Positions 26,762-35,220 of a stretch of DNA of 64,000 bases are shown here, in pieces. Made by a program: the position numbers and the translations under genes. Each line of letters opens with the position of its first letter. Position 1 is the first letter of the stretch. A model generated the notes under the pieces. That model did not search any database, was not told the DNA's origin, and saw only the letters and a list, made by a program, of their open reading frames with translations. The stretch comes from Amorphoplanes friuliensis DSM 7358 (lineage in GTDB: Bacteria; Actinomycetota; Actinomycetes; Mycobacteriales; Micromonosporaceae), in the NCBI RefSeq assembly GCF_000494755.1, contig NC_022657.1, positions 3,262,001 to 3,326,000 on the forward strand, in the 5' to 3' direction.

Positions 26762-27562
26762 TCACTCCCCGAGGAGCAGTCCGGCAACGGCGTCCGGGCG
26801 GTCGAGCGGGACCAGATGCCCGCTGCGCGGAACCAGCTCACTGCTCAGCCGGTCGGCGACCGGCACCAGCTGCCGGTGCAGCAGGTCGCCGACCGTGTTG
26901 CCACCGACGGCGACCGTGGGCACGGTGAGCCGCCCGGCCGCGACGATCGCCGCCGCGTTCTGCTCCGCCGCCCGGTAGTAACCGAAACCGCACCTCAAGG
27001 CCTCACGACCCGTGTACGACCGCACGAACGCCTCGCGGATCTCGGGCGGCACGCCGCGCTGCTCGTACGTCCCGGTCCGGAGGAAGTGGTCGACGTAGGT
27101 GCCCTCGTGCCCCTGCAGCACTGTCTCGGCCAGCCCCGGCACGGCGTGGAAGCCGAACCACCACGGCGGTGCGGGAAAACCACCGGGCAGCCCGGGCAGC
27201 GTCGCCTCCATCAGCACCAGGCGCCGAACCCGGTCCGGATGCAGCGCGCCGAGCAGGAAAGCGGCGGGCACACCGGCGTCGAGGGCCACGACGTCGGCAC
27301 GGTCCACACCCAGGGCGTCGAGCAGCCCGGTCAGATCACCGGCGCCGGTCGCGGCATCGAACCCGCCCGCCGCACGAGCGCTGTCACCGAGCCCGCGCAG
27401 GTCCGGCGCGATGACCCGCCGCCGCCCGGCCAGCAGCGGCAGCACCAGCTGCCAGACCTGCCAGGTGTGCGGCCAGCCGTGCACCAGCAGCACCGGTGGC
27501 CCGGCCCCGTCCAGCGCGACGTTCAGCTCGGTGCCGTTCGCCCGGATCCTGCGGAGTTCCAT
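26762..27562 (-). CDS. Alpha/beta hydrolase, epoxide hydrolase/dehalogenase-like
   Basis: 266 aa from ATG 27562. The fold starts with VLLVHGWPHTWQVW (oxyanion HGWP) and IAPDLRGLGDS. The nucleophile elbow is VVALDAGVPAA, placing Asp95 where serine esterases have Ser, as in epoxide hydrolases and haloalkane dehalogenases; the catalytic His is in RSGHLVPLDRP near the end. Substrate unknown. It diverges from the HxlR gene across a 54-bp gap with GGTTACC repeats, a common layout for redox or electrophile-responsive detoxification. Confidence 0.85.
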   Translation of the reverse strand: MELRRIRANGTELNVALDGAGPPVLLVHGWPHTWQVWQLVLPLLAGRRRVIAPDLRGLGDSARAAGGFDAATGAGDLTGLLDALGVDRADVVALDAGVPAAFLLGALHPDRVRRLVLMEATLPGLPGGFPAPPWWFGFHAVPGLAETVLQGHEGTYVDHFLRTGTYEQRGVPPEIREAFVRSYTGREALRCGFGYYRAAEQNAAAIVAAGRLTVPTVAVGGNTVGDLLHRQLVPVADRLSSELVPRSGHLVPLDRPDAVAGLLLGE

Positions 27563-27576
27563 GTGTCCCCCTGGGT

Positions 27577-27593
27577 GGTTACCATCGGTTACC
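27577..27593. promoter_or_regulatory. GGTTACC direct repeat between hydrolase and HxlR genes
   Basis: GGTTACC occurs at 27577-27583 and 27587-27593, ten bases (one helical turn) apart, in the short divergent gap. It is a plausible HxlR operator; binding is inferred from position only. Confidence 0.45.
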
Positions 27594-27616
27594 TGCTCAA
27601 GGGTGGAGATCATGCG

Positions 27617-28018
27617 ATGGCCGGACAAGACAGCACTTCGGTGTCACCAGGTGAGCCCGGGGTAACCGGCGACCTCTTCAGCCCGGCCTGCCCGACCCGG
27701 CAGCTGCTCGACCGCATCGGCGACAAATGGACGTCGATGCTGGTCAAGGTCCTGGCCGAGGCGCACCCGGGCGAACTCGGCTTCGCGGAGCTGCGCCGCC
27801 GCACGCCCGGCGTGTCCCACAAGATGCTGTCGCAGACCCTGCAGAGCCTCCGCCACGACGGCCTCGTCGAACGCCGCGTCGACCCCGTCGTCCCACCCCG
27901 CGTCTACTACTCGCTCACCGACCTCGGCCTCTCCCTGGACGCGCCGCTGGCCGTGGTCCGCGCCTGGGCCGAGCAGCACATCAGAGCCATCGAGGAAGCC
28001 CGACGCCGGCCGGATTGA
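27617..28018 (+). CDS. HxlR-family transcriptional regulator
   Basis: 133 aa from ATG 27617, with GGTGGAG upstream. The pattern CPTRQLLDRIGDKWTSMLVKVLAE, FAELRRRTPGVSHKMLSQTLQSLRHDGLVERRVDPVVPPRVYYSLTDLG is a canonical HxlR winged helix. The Cys in FSPACPTR just before the HTH is where many HxlR proteins sense aldehydes or disulfide stress. It likely controls the divergent hydrolase. It converges with the next gene. Confidence 0.92.
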   Translation: MAGQDSTSVSPGEPGVTGDLFSPACPTRQLLDRIGDKWTSMLVKVLAEAHPGELGFAELRRRTPGVSHKMLSQTLQSLRHDGLVERRVDPVVPPRVYYSLTDLGLSLDAPLAVVRAWAEQHIRAIEEARRRPD

Positions 28019-28026
28019 TCCCGGCG

Positions 28027-28314
28027 TCAGTCCTGCAGGTCGCGCAGGCCCTGCTCCCAGCGTTCGCGGCGTTGGGGGAGGGTCTGGTCCCACCACGGGG
28101 TGCCGCGTTCGCCGAGGGCGACCTTCGCCAGTTGCACCCGGGCGCGGGCCGGCGCCGGGTCCTCGTCCGCGCGCAGCAGCTTGCCGACGTCCCGGCGGGC
28201 GGACATCAGTGCCTTGCGGAGCTCGGCGGCCACGTCCTCGGGGATCTCGGGGTCGGTCGCGCGCCAGCGGCGGCCGTTGATGACGACGAAGTGGCCGTCC
28301 TCGGTGGTCTCCAT
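28027..28314 (-). CDS. Conserved small actinobacterial protein
   Basis: 95 aa, all alpha and charged. FVVINGRRWRATDPEIPEDVAAELRKALMSARRDV followed by RARVQLAKVALGERGTPWW is a pattern I recall from many actinobacterial proteins, sometimes labelled biopolymer transporter Tol without basis. No membrane segment or catalytic motif is present. Its function is unknown. It lies alone between the HxlR gene (convergent) and the end of the mannan locus. Confidence 0.7.
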   Translation of the reverse strand: METTEDGHFVVINGRRWRATDPEIPEDVAAELRKALMSARRDVGKLLRADEDPAPARARVQLAKVALGERGTPWWDQTLPQRRERWEQGLRDLQD

Positions 28315-28375
28315 CAGCCCATTCTGGCCAGGGAGGAGCGGGGCCGCCCGGGAAAGGACGACCCCGCGAGGGTGA

Positions 28376-29377
28376 TCAGCCTCCGATACGGACCTCGCCC
28401 TGGTTGAGGACGCGGGGGTGGTAGTACGCGGCCTGGATCTCCGCGTTCGTGTTGCTGCCGCGGAGCTGTTCGGACCAGATCATGAAGTACGCCCACCGGG
28501 GCTGGCTCGTCAGCAGGCTGCTGTTCGGGGCCTTGCCCAGCTCGGCGATCGCGATCGGCTTGCCCGCGGCGATCGTCTGCAGCTGCTGGTAGTCCGCCGC
28601 CGACGGGTAGCTCTTGTACCAGGCGTCCAGCGAGGCCACGTCGACGTAGCCGGCGCCGGGGTAGTACGACGACCAGCCGCCGGCCGGGTTGTCCTGGACG
28701 TTCCAGACCCAGATCAGGTTGTCGAGGCCCTGGCTGTCGAAGTAGTCCTTCATCTGCTGGAAGATCTTCGACCCGCCGTTGGCACCGGGGCGGCCGCCCC
28801 ACCAGTTCCAGGTCTCGTTCATCTCGTGGAAGGGACGCCAGAGCACGGGTACGCCGGCGTCCTTGAGCTGCCGCAGGTACGGGACGACCTCGGCCATCCG
28901 GGCGCGCCAGGTCTGGTTGAGAGCGGTGCCGCCGGTGACGACCTGCTGGAACTGGGCGTCGGTGATGCGGGTCTTGACGCCACCCTCGAACTCGCACGTG
29001 CGGCCGACCGTGGGGGAGCAGGCGTGCCAGGTCAGCGCGACCATCGAACCGTTGCGCCACTCTGTCTTGGCCTGGTCGACGACCCGCTGCCGGTTGTTGA
29101 CGTCGTCGGCGCGGAACATCATGTCGCCGCCCCACAGGCCGGGCCACTGGCCGGTGACGTCGTGAACCTGCTGGGTGTACTGGCCGGGGGAGGTTGCGGG
29201 TTCCTTGTTGTGCTGGCCGGAGACGATCGACGTGCCGCTGATCGACCGCAGGTAGTTGATGACGGTGGTCCGGGACGTGGCCGCGAACGCCGACGAGCTC
29301 GTGGCGTTGTAGACCATGCCCGCGCCGAGCAGCACCAGGGCGGTGCTCAGGGCGAGAGCGGGACGGGGGACTCTCAT
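28376..29377 (-). CDS. Secreted GH26 endo-beta-mannanase
   Basis: 333 aa. A Sec signal peptide of about 32 residues ends at AFAATS. The catalytic domain shows SIVSGQHNKEP, VALTWHACSP, and WRPFHEMNETWNWWG with the acid/base glutamate; the nucleophile is in PIAIAELG. This matches GH26, whose main activity is endo-cleavage of beta-1,4-mannan. No carbohydrate-binding module is attached. The gene begins 12 bases after the beta-mannosidase stop, so it is the last gene of the leftward mannan operon. Confidence 0.92.
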   Translation of the reverse strand: MRVPRPALALSTALVLLGAGMVYNATSSSAFAATSRTTVINYLRSISGTSIVSGQHNKEPATSPGQYTQQVHDVTGQWPGLWGGDMMFRADDVNNRQRVVDQAKTEWRNGSMVALTWHACSPTVGRTCEFEGGVKTRITDAQFQQVVTGGTALNQTWRARMAEVVPYLRQLKDAGVPVLWRPFHEMNETWNWWGGRPGANGGSKIFQQMKDYFDSQGLDNLIWVWNVQDNPAGGWSSYYPGAGYVDVASLDAWYKSYPSAADYQQLQTIAAGKPIAIAELGKAPNSSLLTSQPRWAYFMIWSEQLRGSNTNAEIQAAYYHPRVLNQGEVRIGG

Positions 29378-29389
29378 CGGGGGGAACTC

Positions 29390-32122
29390 CTAACTATGGA
29401 GGACCGACGCGAGGTCGGTGAGGACCCAGGGGGACTTGACCGAGGCGGGGTCGAGCTCGGCCGGGCAGCGCACGGCGAAGGTGGTGCTCTCGCCGGGAAG
29501 CAGGGTCACGAAGCCGCGGTCCACCACGGCGTCGGGGTGGATCCGGTCGGGCTGGAGGAGAAGGTCGCGGGCGAGCCCGGCCGACCGCACGTGCACGTCG
29601 AGGCCGCCGGGCACCGGGGTGGCGGTGACGGTCAGCCCCGGGTCGCCCGAGGTTTCCGCGGCGAACCACACGTCGCGCACGTCGTCGAGCCGAGCCACGA
29701 GAAAGTCGGACGGCACCAGGTCCGCCGGCACCGGGACGACCGACACCGAACGGGGTGACACAGAGATCGGTGTTGTCATCGCAGCGATCTCCAGCGACCC
29801 GGCCCAGGGGGCGTCGGTGTCGTTCATGACTGCGACGACCAGTCCGCCGTCACGCGGCTCGATCGACAGCAACCGGTCGGCGTAGAGCGACGTGAGCGCG
29901 AAGTAGAGCGGCTTGAACCGCCCGGCCCCGTCGATCGCCGCCCAGGACGTCACCGGCCACAGATCGTTGAGCTGCCAGAGGATCGTCCCCGCGGTGTGCG
30001 GCCAGTACGACCGCCAATGAGCGATCCCGGTACGCACCGCGCGTACCTGGTTGAGCTGGGTCAGGTAGTGCCAGGCCTCGACGGAATCCGGCGCGGGGAA
30101 GTGGGGCGCGAGTCCACGGGCGAGTTTGCCGTTCCCGTCGTCGGCTTTCTGGTGGTGCAGCACGCCGGGGGAGTCCGGCAGCAGCGGCTCGTCCGACACC
30201 GCGTCACGCAGCGTGCGCCACGCCGGCGGCGCCTGCCAGCCGAACTCGGCCACGAACCGCGGTGTGGAGTCGCGATAATGCACGTAGTCCTGGCGGTTCC
30301 ACACCTCCCACGAGTGGAACGTCTGATGCTCGGGCGAGTTCGGCTCGTGCTCCCACGACCCCGACCACGGGCTCCCCGCCATGTACGGCCGCGACGGATC
30401 CAGCTCGGCGACGATCTCCGGCAGCGTCTCGAGGTAGTACCTCTCACCCCACGTGCTGTCGCCGCCGGGTTCGGTGTCCCAGCCGCTCGCCCGGTACAGC
30501 CAGAGGTTCTCGTTGTTGCCGTTCCACGCGACCAGGCTCGGGTGGGATGACAGCCTGCTCACGTTCTCGCGGGCCTCGGCGACCACTTCGGAGTACAGCG
30601 GCTCCTCCTCGGGATAACAGGCGCACGCGAAGAGGAAGTCCTGCCACACCATCAGCCCGAGCTCGTCGCAGACCTCGTAGAAGTCGCGGCTCTCGTAGAT
30701 GCCGCCGCCCCAGACCCGGATCATGTTCACACCGGCCGCGGCCGCCTGCCCGAGCCGCAGGGCGTAGCGTTCGCGGGTCATCCTCGACGGGAAGATGTCG
30801 TCCGGGATCCAGTTGACGCCCTTGACCAGGACGGGTTTTTGGTTGACGTGGAACACGAAGCCGTCGCCGGACCGGTCGATCTCGACGGAACGGAATCCGG
30901 TGCGCCGTTCCCAGCGGTCCAGTTCAAGGTCGCCGTCGCCGTCGCCGTCGAGCAGCACAACGGTCAGGTCGTAGAGGTTGGCAGCGCCCGGATTCCACGG
31001 CTGCACACCGGGAACGTCGATCCGCACAGGCCCAACTTCCTTGAAGTCGGGCTGTCGCTCGGCCTGCCCGGGCCCAATTTCCTTGAAGTTGCCCATGGGC
31101 TCGCTCGGCTCAGGCCCGACTTCCTTGAAGTTGGGCCTTCGCTCGCCCTGCCCGGGCCCGACTTCCTTGAAGTTGGGCCTTCGCTCATCCGGCACAGGCC
31201 CAACTTCGTTGAAGTTGGGCTGTCGCTCGTCCTGTCCGGGCCCAACTTCGTTGAAGTCGGGCTGTCGCTCTGCCTGCCCAGGCCCAACTTCCTTGAAGTC
31301 GGGCTGTCGCTCAGCCTGCCCGGGCACAACTTCCTTGAAGTCGGGCCTTCGTTCACCCGGCACGGGCACCACCGCGAGTTCGCGGCCGTCGAGCAGCACC
31401 CGCAGCCGCAGCGGCCGGGCCTGAGTGCGTTCCAGGTCAACATCAAGGTCAAGGACACCGACCCCGTCCCGGTACGTGGTGAGCGCACGCACCGACCCGA
31501 GTCGCGCCGTGCTCCAGCCCTCGAGGCGCACCGGGCGCCAGATGCCCGCCGTGACCAGCGTCGGACCCCAGTCCCAGCCGAAGCTGCAGGCCATCTTGCG
31601 GACGTAGTTGAACGGCTCGGGGTACGCGTTGGGCCGGGGGCCGAGCTGTGTCCGTACCGCCTCGGCCTCGGTGTAGGCGGAGGTGAACCGGACCTCGAGC
31701 GGCACCGGATCCGCGCCGACCAGGGAGGTGACGTCGAAGCGGTAGCTGCGGTGCATGTTGCGGGTGGATCCGAGCGCCACCCCGCCGAGCGAGATGTCCG
31801 CGACCGTGTCGAGGCCGTCGAAGACCAGGTCGATGCGCTCGGGCCGGGGCCCGTCCCAGCTGATGTCGCGGGTGTAGGTCCAGTCGGCGCGACCCACCCA
31901 GGCCGCGGCCTTCTCGTTGTCGTCCAGGAACGGGTCGTCGAGCCGACCGGCGTTCATCAGATCGACATGCACGCACCCAGGAACGACCGCCGGAAGGCCC
32001 TCGTCCCCGAGCGACGGCCCACTGAGCGCCGGCCCACTGAGCGCCGGCCCACTGAGCGACGGCCCGCTCAGCGACGGCCCGCTCAGCGTCCACGCCCCGC
32101 CCAGGTCTGCGACCTTGATCAT
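29390..32122 (-). CDS. Beta-mannosidase (GH2) with two internal repeat insertions
   Basis: 910 aa, no signal peptide, so probably cytoplasmic. GH2 beta-mannosidase landmarks are VPGCVHVDLMNAG, MACSFGWDWGPTLVTAGIW, WNGNNENLW (acid/base Glu) and FVAEFGWQAPPAW (nucleophile Glu). Two additions are unusual: residues about 13-38 contain five SGPSL-type repeats, and residues about 253-365, inside the Ig-like domain 2, contain eight 14-residue repeats with an FKEVG core. Relatives normally have a short loop at both places. The start overlaps the permease stop by ATGA. The enzyme would remove terminal beta-mannose from imported manno-oligosaccharides. Confidence 0.92.
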   Translation of the reverse strand: MIKVADLGGAWTLSGPSLSGPSLSGPALSGPALSGPSLGDEGLPAVVPGCVHVDLMNAGRLDDPFLDDNEKAAAWVGRADWTYTRDISWDGPRPERIDLVFDGLDTVADISLGGVALGSTRNMHRSYRFDVTSLVGADPVPLEVRFTSAYTEAEAVRTQLGPRPNAYPEPFNYVRKMACSFGWDWGPTLVTAGIWRPVRLEGWSTARLGSVRALTTYRDGVGVLDLDVDLERTQARPLRLRVLLDGRELAVVPVPGERRPDFKEVVPGQAERQPDFKEVGPGQAERQPDFNEVGPGQDERQPNFNEVGPVPDERRPNFKEVGPGQGERRPNFKEVGPEPSEPMGNFKEIGPGQAERQPDFKEVGPVRIDVPGVQPWNPGAANLYDLTVVLLDGDGDGDLELDRWERRTGFRSVEIDRSGDGFVFHVNQKPVLVKGVNWIPDDIFPSRMTRERYALRLGQAAAAGVNMIRVWGGGIYESRDFYEVCDELGLMVWQDFLFACACYPEEEPLYSEVVAEARENVSRLSSHPSLVAWNGNNENLWLYRASGWDTEPGGDSTWGERYYLETLPEIVAELDPSRPYMAGSPWSGSWEHEPNSPEHQTFHSWEVWNRQDYVHYRDSTPRFVAEFGWQAPPAWRTLRDAVSDEPLLPDSPGVLHHQKADDGNGKLARGLAPHFPAPDSVEAWHYLTQLNQVRAVRTGIAHWRSYWPHTAGTILWQLNDLWPVTSWAAIDGAGRFKPLYFALTSLYADRLLSIEPRDGGLVVAVMNDTDAPWAGSLEIAAMTTPISVSPRSVSVVPVPADLVPSDFLVARLDDVRDVWFAAETSGDPGLTVTATPVPGGLDVHVRSAGLARDLLLQPDRIHPDAVVDRGFVTLLPGESTTFAVRCPAELDPASVKSPWVLTDLASVLHS
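31029..31364. repeat. Eight tandem 42-bp units with internal palindrome, translated in the beta-mannosidase
   Basis: Units begin at 31029, 31071, 31113, 31155, 31197, 31239, 31281 and 31323, exactly 42 bases apart, so the frame is kept (14 residues, typified by PGQAERQPDFKEVG). Each unit begins with a hairpin: arms GGCCCAACTTC and GAAGTTGGGCC around a 3-base loop in the best copies. Unit 2 (31071) is the most diverged (MGNFKEIG). Confidence 0.95.
32009..32083. repeat. Five tandem 15-bp units near the beta-mannosidase start
   Basis: Five copies of a 15-base unit (consensus GAGCGACGGCCCACT on the plus strand) encode SGPSL or SGPAL. They fall between the first strand (AWTL) and GLPAVVPGC of the sugar-binding domain. 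Copies differ by one or two bases. Confidence 0.92.
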
Positions 32123-32940
32123 TTGGTGGCTCCTTCGGTGATGCCGTTGTAGATGAAGCGCTGGAGCAGCAGGAAGATCACGACGGTCGGCAGGATGACG
32201 ATCATGGTGCAGGCGGCGATGGTCTCCCACTGCGCGCCGTAGGGGCCCTTGAAGCGGAACAGCGCCGTCGAGATGACGTTCAGGTCGGGGGATCGCAGGT
32301 AGAGGAACGGGATGTAGAACTCGTTGTAGATCGCGATGCCCTTGATGATCACCACGGTGGCGATCGCCGGGCGCATCAGCGGGAGGATGATCCGCCGGTA
32401 GACCGTGAAGCGGTTTGCGCCGTCGATCAGTGCGGCCTGGTCGAGGCTGCGCGGGATCGACTCCATGAACTGGATGAAGATGTAGATCGACACGATGTCG
32501 GTGCCGAGGAACAGCACGATCGCCGACCACGGGGTGTTCACCAGCCCCATCGACTTCACGATCTGGTACGTCGCCACCTGCGTTGTCACCCCGGGGACGA
32601 GCGCGGCGACCAGGAACGAGCCCAGCACCAGACGCTTCAGGCGGAACGAGAAGCGGCTGATCGCGTACGCGGCCAGGGTGCCAACCGCAACAGTCCCGGT
32701 CAGCGAGACCACCAGGATGACCGTGGTGTTCCAGAAGCCTCGCAGCATGTTGCCGTTGGTCCAGGCGGTCGCGAAGTTGTCGAAGTTGAGCCAGTTGCGC
32801 GGCGGCGTCAGCGGTCCGGAGGTGGTGTATTCGCTGTGCGTCTTGAACGCTGCGAAGAGGACCACGACCAGCGGGACGAGCACCACCAGCGAGGCGAGGA
32901 TCAGGGAGGCGTACTTCGCGGAGCGGGCCAGGTGGGTCAC
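32119..32940 (-). CDS. Carbohydrate ABC transporter permease, MalG type
   Basis: 273 aa from GTG 32940, whose GTGA overlaps the stop of the other permease. Six membrane helices are visible, with the EAA loop SIPRSLDQAALIDGANRFTVYRRIILPLMRPAIATVVI that contacts the ATPase. The family (CUT1, MalG/SugB-like) pairs with a MalF-type partner to import oligosaccharides. The stop overlaps the beta-mannosidase start by 4 bases. No ATP-binding gene is nearby, so a shared MsiK-type ATPase elsewhere in the genome is likely. Confidence 0.93.
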   Translation of the reverse strand: MTHLARSAKYASLILASLVVLVPLVVVLFAAFKTHSEYTTSGPLTPPRNWLNFDNFATAWTNGNMLRGFWNTTVILVVSLTGTVAVGTLAAYAISRFSFRLKRLVLGSFLVAALVPGVTTQVATYQIVKSMGLVNTPWSAIVLFLGTDIVSIYIFIQFMESIPRSLDQAALIDGANRFTVYRRIILPLMRPAIATVVIIKGIAIYNEFYIPFLYLRSPDLNVISTALFRFKGPYGAQWETIAACTMIVILPTVVIFLLLQRFIYNGITEGATK

Positions 32941-33800
32941 GTCAGGGTCACCTCCTCGTCGGGCAGCAGCCGGCGCTGGATCCAGGTGACCAGCAGGACG
33001 ATCAGCAGCAGGACCACGGCCATTGCGGAGGCGAGCCCGATCTGCCGGAATTGGAACGCCGTCTCGTAGGCCTGGATGACAAAGGTGCGCGTGCCGTTCG
33101 CGCCGCCGGTCATGATGAACGGGATCTCGAAGACCGCCAGGCTGCCGGAGATCGCCAGGATGAAGGACAGGCTGATGATGCGGCGGATCCCCGGCGCGAT
33201 GATGAAGCGGAACTGGTGCCACCGGTTGGCGCCGTCGAGGTCCGCAGCCTCGTAGATCTCGCCCGGGATGGACTGGATCGCGCCCAGGAACAGCACGAAG
33301 CTGAGCCCCGTGAACCGCCACACCGACGTGCCGGCCAGCGAGATGTTCGCGACGTCCGGATCACCCAGCCAGTACTGCGTGTGCCCGCCCAGGCCGACCA
33401 GTCTGAGGACACTGTCGAGAGTGCCGTCCGGCTGGAAGAGATAGAGGAAAACGAACCCCACCGCGACCCCGTTGAGCAGGTACGGGAAGAAGAGGATGCC
33501 CTTGAACAGGTTGCGGAACCGGGTGCTGAACGACAGGACGACCGCGAAGTACAGGGCGATCGCGATCTGCGCGAACGACGCCACGAAGTAGTAGAGGCTG
33601 ATCAGGAAGACCCGCCAGTACCGCTCGTCGGTGAAGACACGGACGTAGTTGTCGAGGCCCGCCGGCTCCATGACCGGGTCCAACCCGTCCCACTGGTGGA
33701 AGCTGTACCAGACCATGTTCCCGACCGGGACGTAGGTGAAGGTGATCAGCAGGGCCAGCGCGGGGGCGAGATAGAACCAGTGGGCGTTCCGGCCCCTCAC
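32937..33800 (-). CDS. Carbohydrate ABC transporter permease, MalF type
   Basis: 287 aa from GTG 33800, chosen because it gives a 4-bp GTGA overlap with the binding-protein stop, matching the other junctions; an in-frame ATG at 33830 would run inside the upstream gene. Six helices begin with HWFYLAPALALLITFTYVP. The EAA motif is SIPGEIYEAADLDGANRWHQFRFIIAPGIRRIISL. It should form the membrane channel with the MalG-type partner for manno-oligosaccharides. Confidence 0.92.
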   Translation of the reverse strand: MRGRNAHWFYLAPALALLITFTYVPVGNMVWYSFHQWDGLDPVMEPAGLDNYVRVFTDERYWRVFLISLYYFVASFAQIAIALYFAVVLSFSTRFRNLFKGILFFPYLLNGVAVGFVFLYLFQPDGTLDSVLRLVGLGGHTQYWLGDPDVANISLAGTSVWRFTGLSFVLFLGAIQSIPGEIYEAADLDGANRWHQFRFIIAPGIRRIISLSFILAISGSLAVFEIPFIMTGGANGTRTFVIQAYETAFQFRQIGLASAMAVVLLLIVLLVTWIQRRLLPDEEVTLT

Positions 33801-35092
33801 TTCATGACCTGTGCCTGCGCCTTGCCCCACCGCTCGTTCAGCTCGGCGAAGTAGGAGTCCTTGTCACCCTTGGCCGCACCGCGGGCGATGTCGACGAGCT
33901 TCTGCCGGTAGATGTTGCCGGCCAGGTCGATCTCGGACTCCTTGATGATCTGGTCCTCCTTGCCGGCGTTGGTGGTCGCGGCCGGCAGCTCGACCAGCTC
34001 GACACCGGTGTCCTGGAAGTCCTGCAGTGCCCTCGGCAGCGGCTGCCCGACGGCCGGGGGGATGGCCTGCTGGTCGGCGGCGAAGCCCGACTCGGTCACG
34101 AACCAGTCGAGCCACGCCCGCGCGGTGGCCTTGTTCTCCGAGGACTTGCTGACCCCGGCCTTGTAGTCGCCCTCGATGCGGGAGTGGAACTTGCCGCCGG
34201 TCTGCACCGGGAACGGCCAGAAGGCGATGTCCTCCGGGTTCGCGCCGGCGGCCTTCGCGGCGTCCCGCATCTGCGGAACGGCCCACGAGCCGAGCAGCAT
34301 GGTCGCCACCTTGCCGGTGGCGATCATCGGCTTGGAGCCTTCCCAGTTGGTCGTCAGCGGGTCCTTCTCGCTCAGTCCGGCGTGGACGAGGTCGAAGAGC
34401 AGTCCGTCGGTGACGTACTCGACCTTGCCGGGCTGCCAGGGCGCCGGATCGGCCGGGAACTTCTCGTTGATCGCCGGGTCGGCCAGGATCGCCCGCTGGC
34501 TGTTGAAGAAGCTCAGCGGCCAGCCGTCCTTGTAGTTGGTGTAGAACGGCACCGCCTGCGTCTTCGCCTTGACCGCCTGCAGTCCGGCCAGGAACTCCTC
34601 GGGTGTCTTCGGCGGCGCGGTGATGCCGGCTTCCGCCCAGACGCGCTTGTTCACCACCAGGCCGTTGGCCACGCCGCCGATCGACAGGCCGTAGACCTGG
34701 CCGTCGTAGGCCTTCTCGTCGACGAACCTGTACTTGGCCTTCAGCTCCTCGGTGCCGCCCAGTGGCTCGAAGAACTGCGCCAGCTGGCCGACCGCGACGG
34801 TGTTGGGGATCAGCAGCACGTCGCCGTAGTCACCCGAGCTGAGCTGGGTGGTCACGTCACCCTCGTAATTGGTCACCGCCTCGAAACTGACCTTGGTACC
34901 CGGGTACTTCGCCTCGAACTTCTTCGCGTACGCGGGGAGGGCGCCGGTCGCCAGGTCGGTGCGGTTGGTCAGGACCGTGATCGCGCCGGTCACCTCACCG
35001 CTGTCGGCGGGATCGTCGCCCGCGCCGCCGGTGCACCCGGCCAGGAGGGCGACCGCCGCGAGGGAGCCCAGGAAGTTCCTTCTCTTGATCAT
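33797..35092 (-). CDS. Sugar ABC transporter substrate-binding lipoprotein
   Basis: 431 aa from ATG 35092. The N-terminus KRRNFLGSLAAVALLAGCTGG has a lipobox LLAGC for lipid anchoring at the outer face of the membrane, with arginines resembling a Tat signal. The mature part is a CUT1 solute-binding protein (ITVLTNRTDLATGALPAYAKKFEAKYPGTKVSFEAVTNYEGDV; GKVATMLLGSWAVPQMRDAAKAAG). It begins the leftward operon and probably binds manno-oligosaccharides released by the GH26 enzyme; the sugar is inferred from the neighbours. Confidence 0.92.
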   Translation of the reverse strand: MIKRRNFLGSLAAVALLAGCTGGAGDDPADSGEVTGAITVLTNRTDLATGALPAYAKKFEAKYPGTKVSFEAVTNYEGDVTTQLSSGDYGDVLLIPNTVAVGQLAQFFEPLGGTEELKAKYRFVDEKAYDGQVYGLSIGGVANGLVVNKRVWAEAGITAPPKTPEEFLAGLQAVKAKTQAVPFYTNYKDGWPLSFFNSQRAILADPAINEKFPADPAPWQPGKVEYVTDGLLFDLVHAGLSEKDPLTTNWEGSKPMIATGKVATMLLGSWAVPQMRDAAKAAGANPEDIAFWPFPVQTGGKFHSRIEGDYKAGVSKSSENKATARAWLDWFVTESGFAADQQAIPPAVGQPLPRALQDFQDTGVELVELPAATTNAGKEDQIIKESEIDLAGNIYRQKLVDIARGAAKGDKDSYFAELNERWGKAQAQVMK

Positions 35093-35152
35093 GCCGATAT
35101 CCGTCCGCTCATCGATCGTCTGCGGCACAGCATGGGACGGCTGTAACGACGG

Positions 35153-35182
35153 TGTCAACCTTAGATTAATAATTTATGTAGT
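35153..35182 (-). promoter_or_regulatory. AT-rich promoter/operator region of the mannan transport operon
   Basis: Bases 35161-35180 are almost pure A/T (TTAGATTAATAATTTATGTA) in a genome above 70 percent GC. On the leftward strand TTGACA (35153-35158) follows it and can serve as -35. The AT-rich block just upstream is where a ROK or LacI-type regulator would act. No perfect symmetry is present. Confidence 0.45.
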
Positions 35183-35220
35183 CAGGAGCGAGCACGTCAT
35201 CGCTGTTGAGCAGGCATTTC

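Noticed and set aside
31029-31364. CRISPR-like array suggested by the regular 42-bp repeats
   Set aside because: The repeats are directly adjacent with no unique spacers, keep the reading frame, and lie inside an enzyme gene; there are no cas genes.
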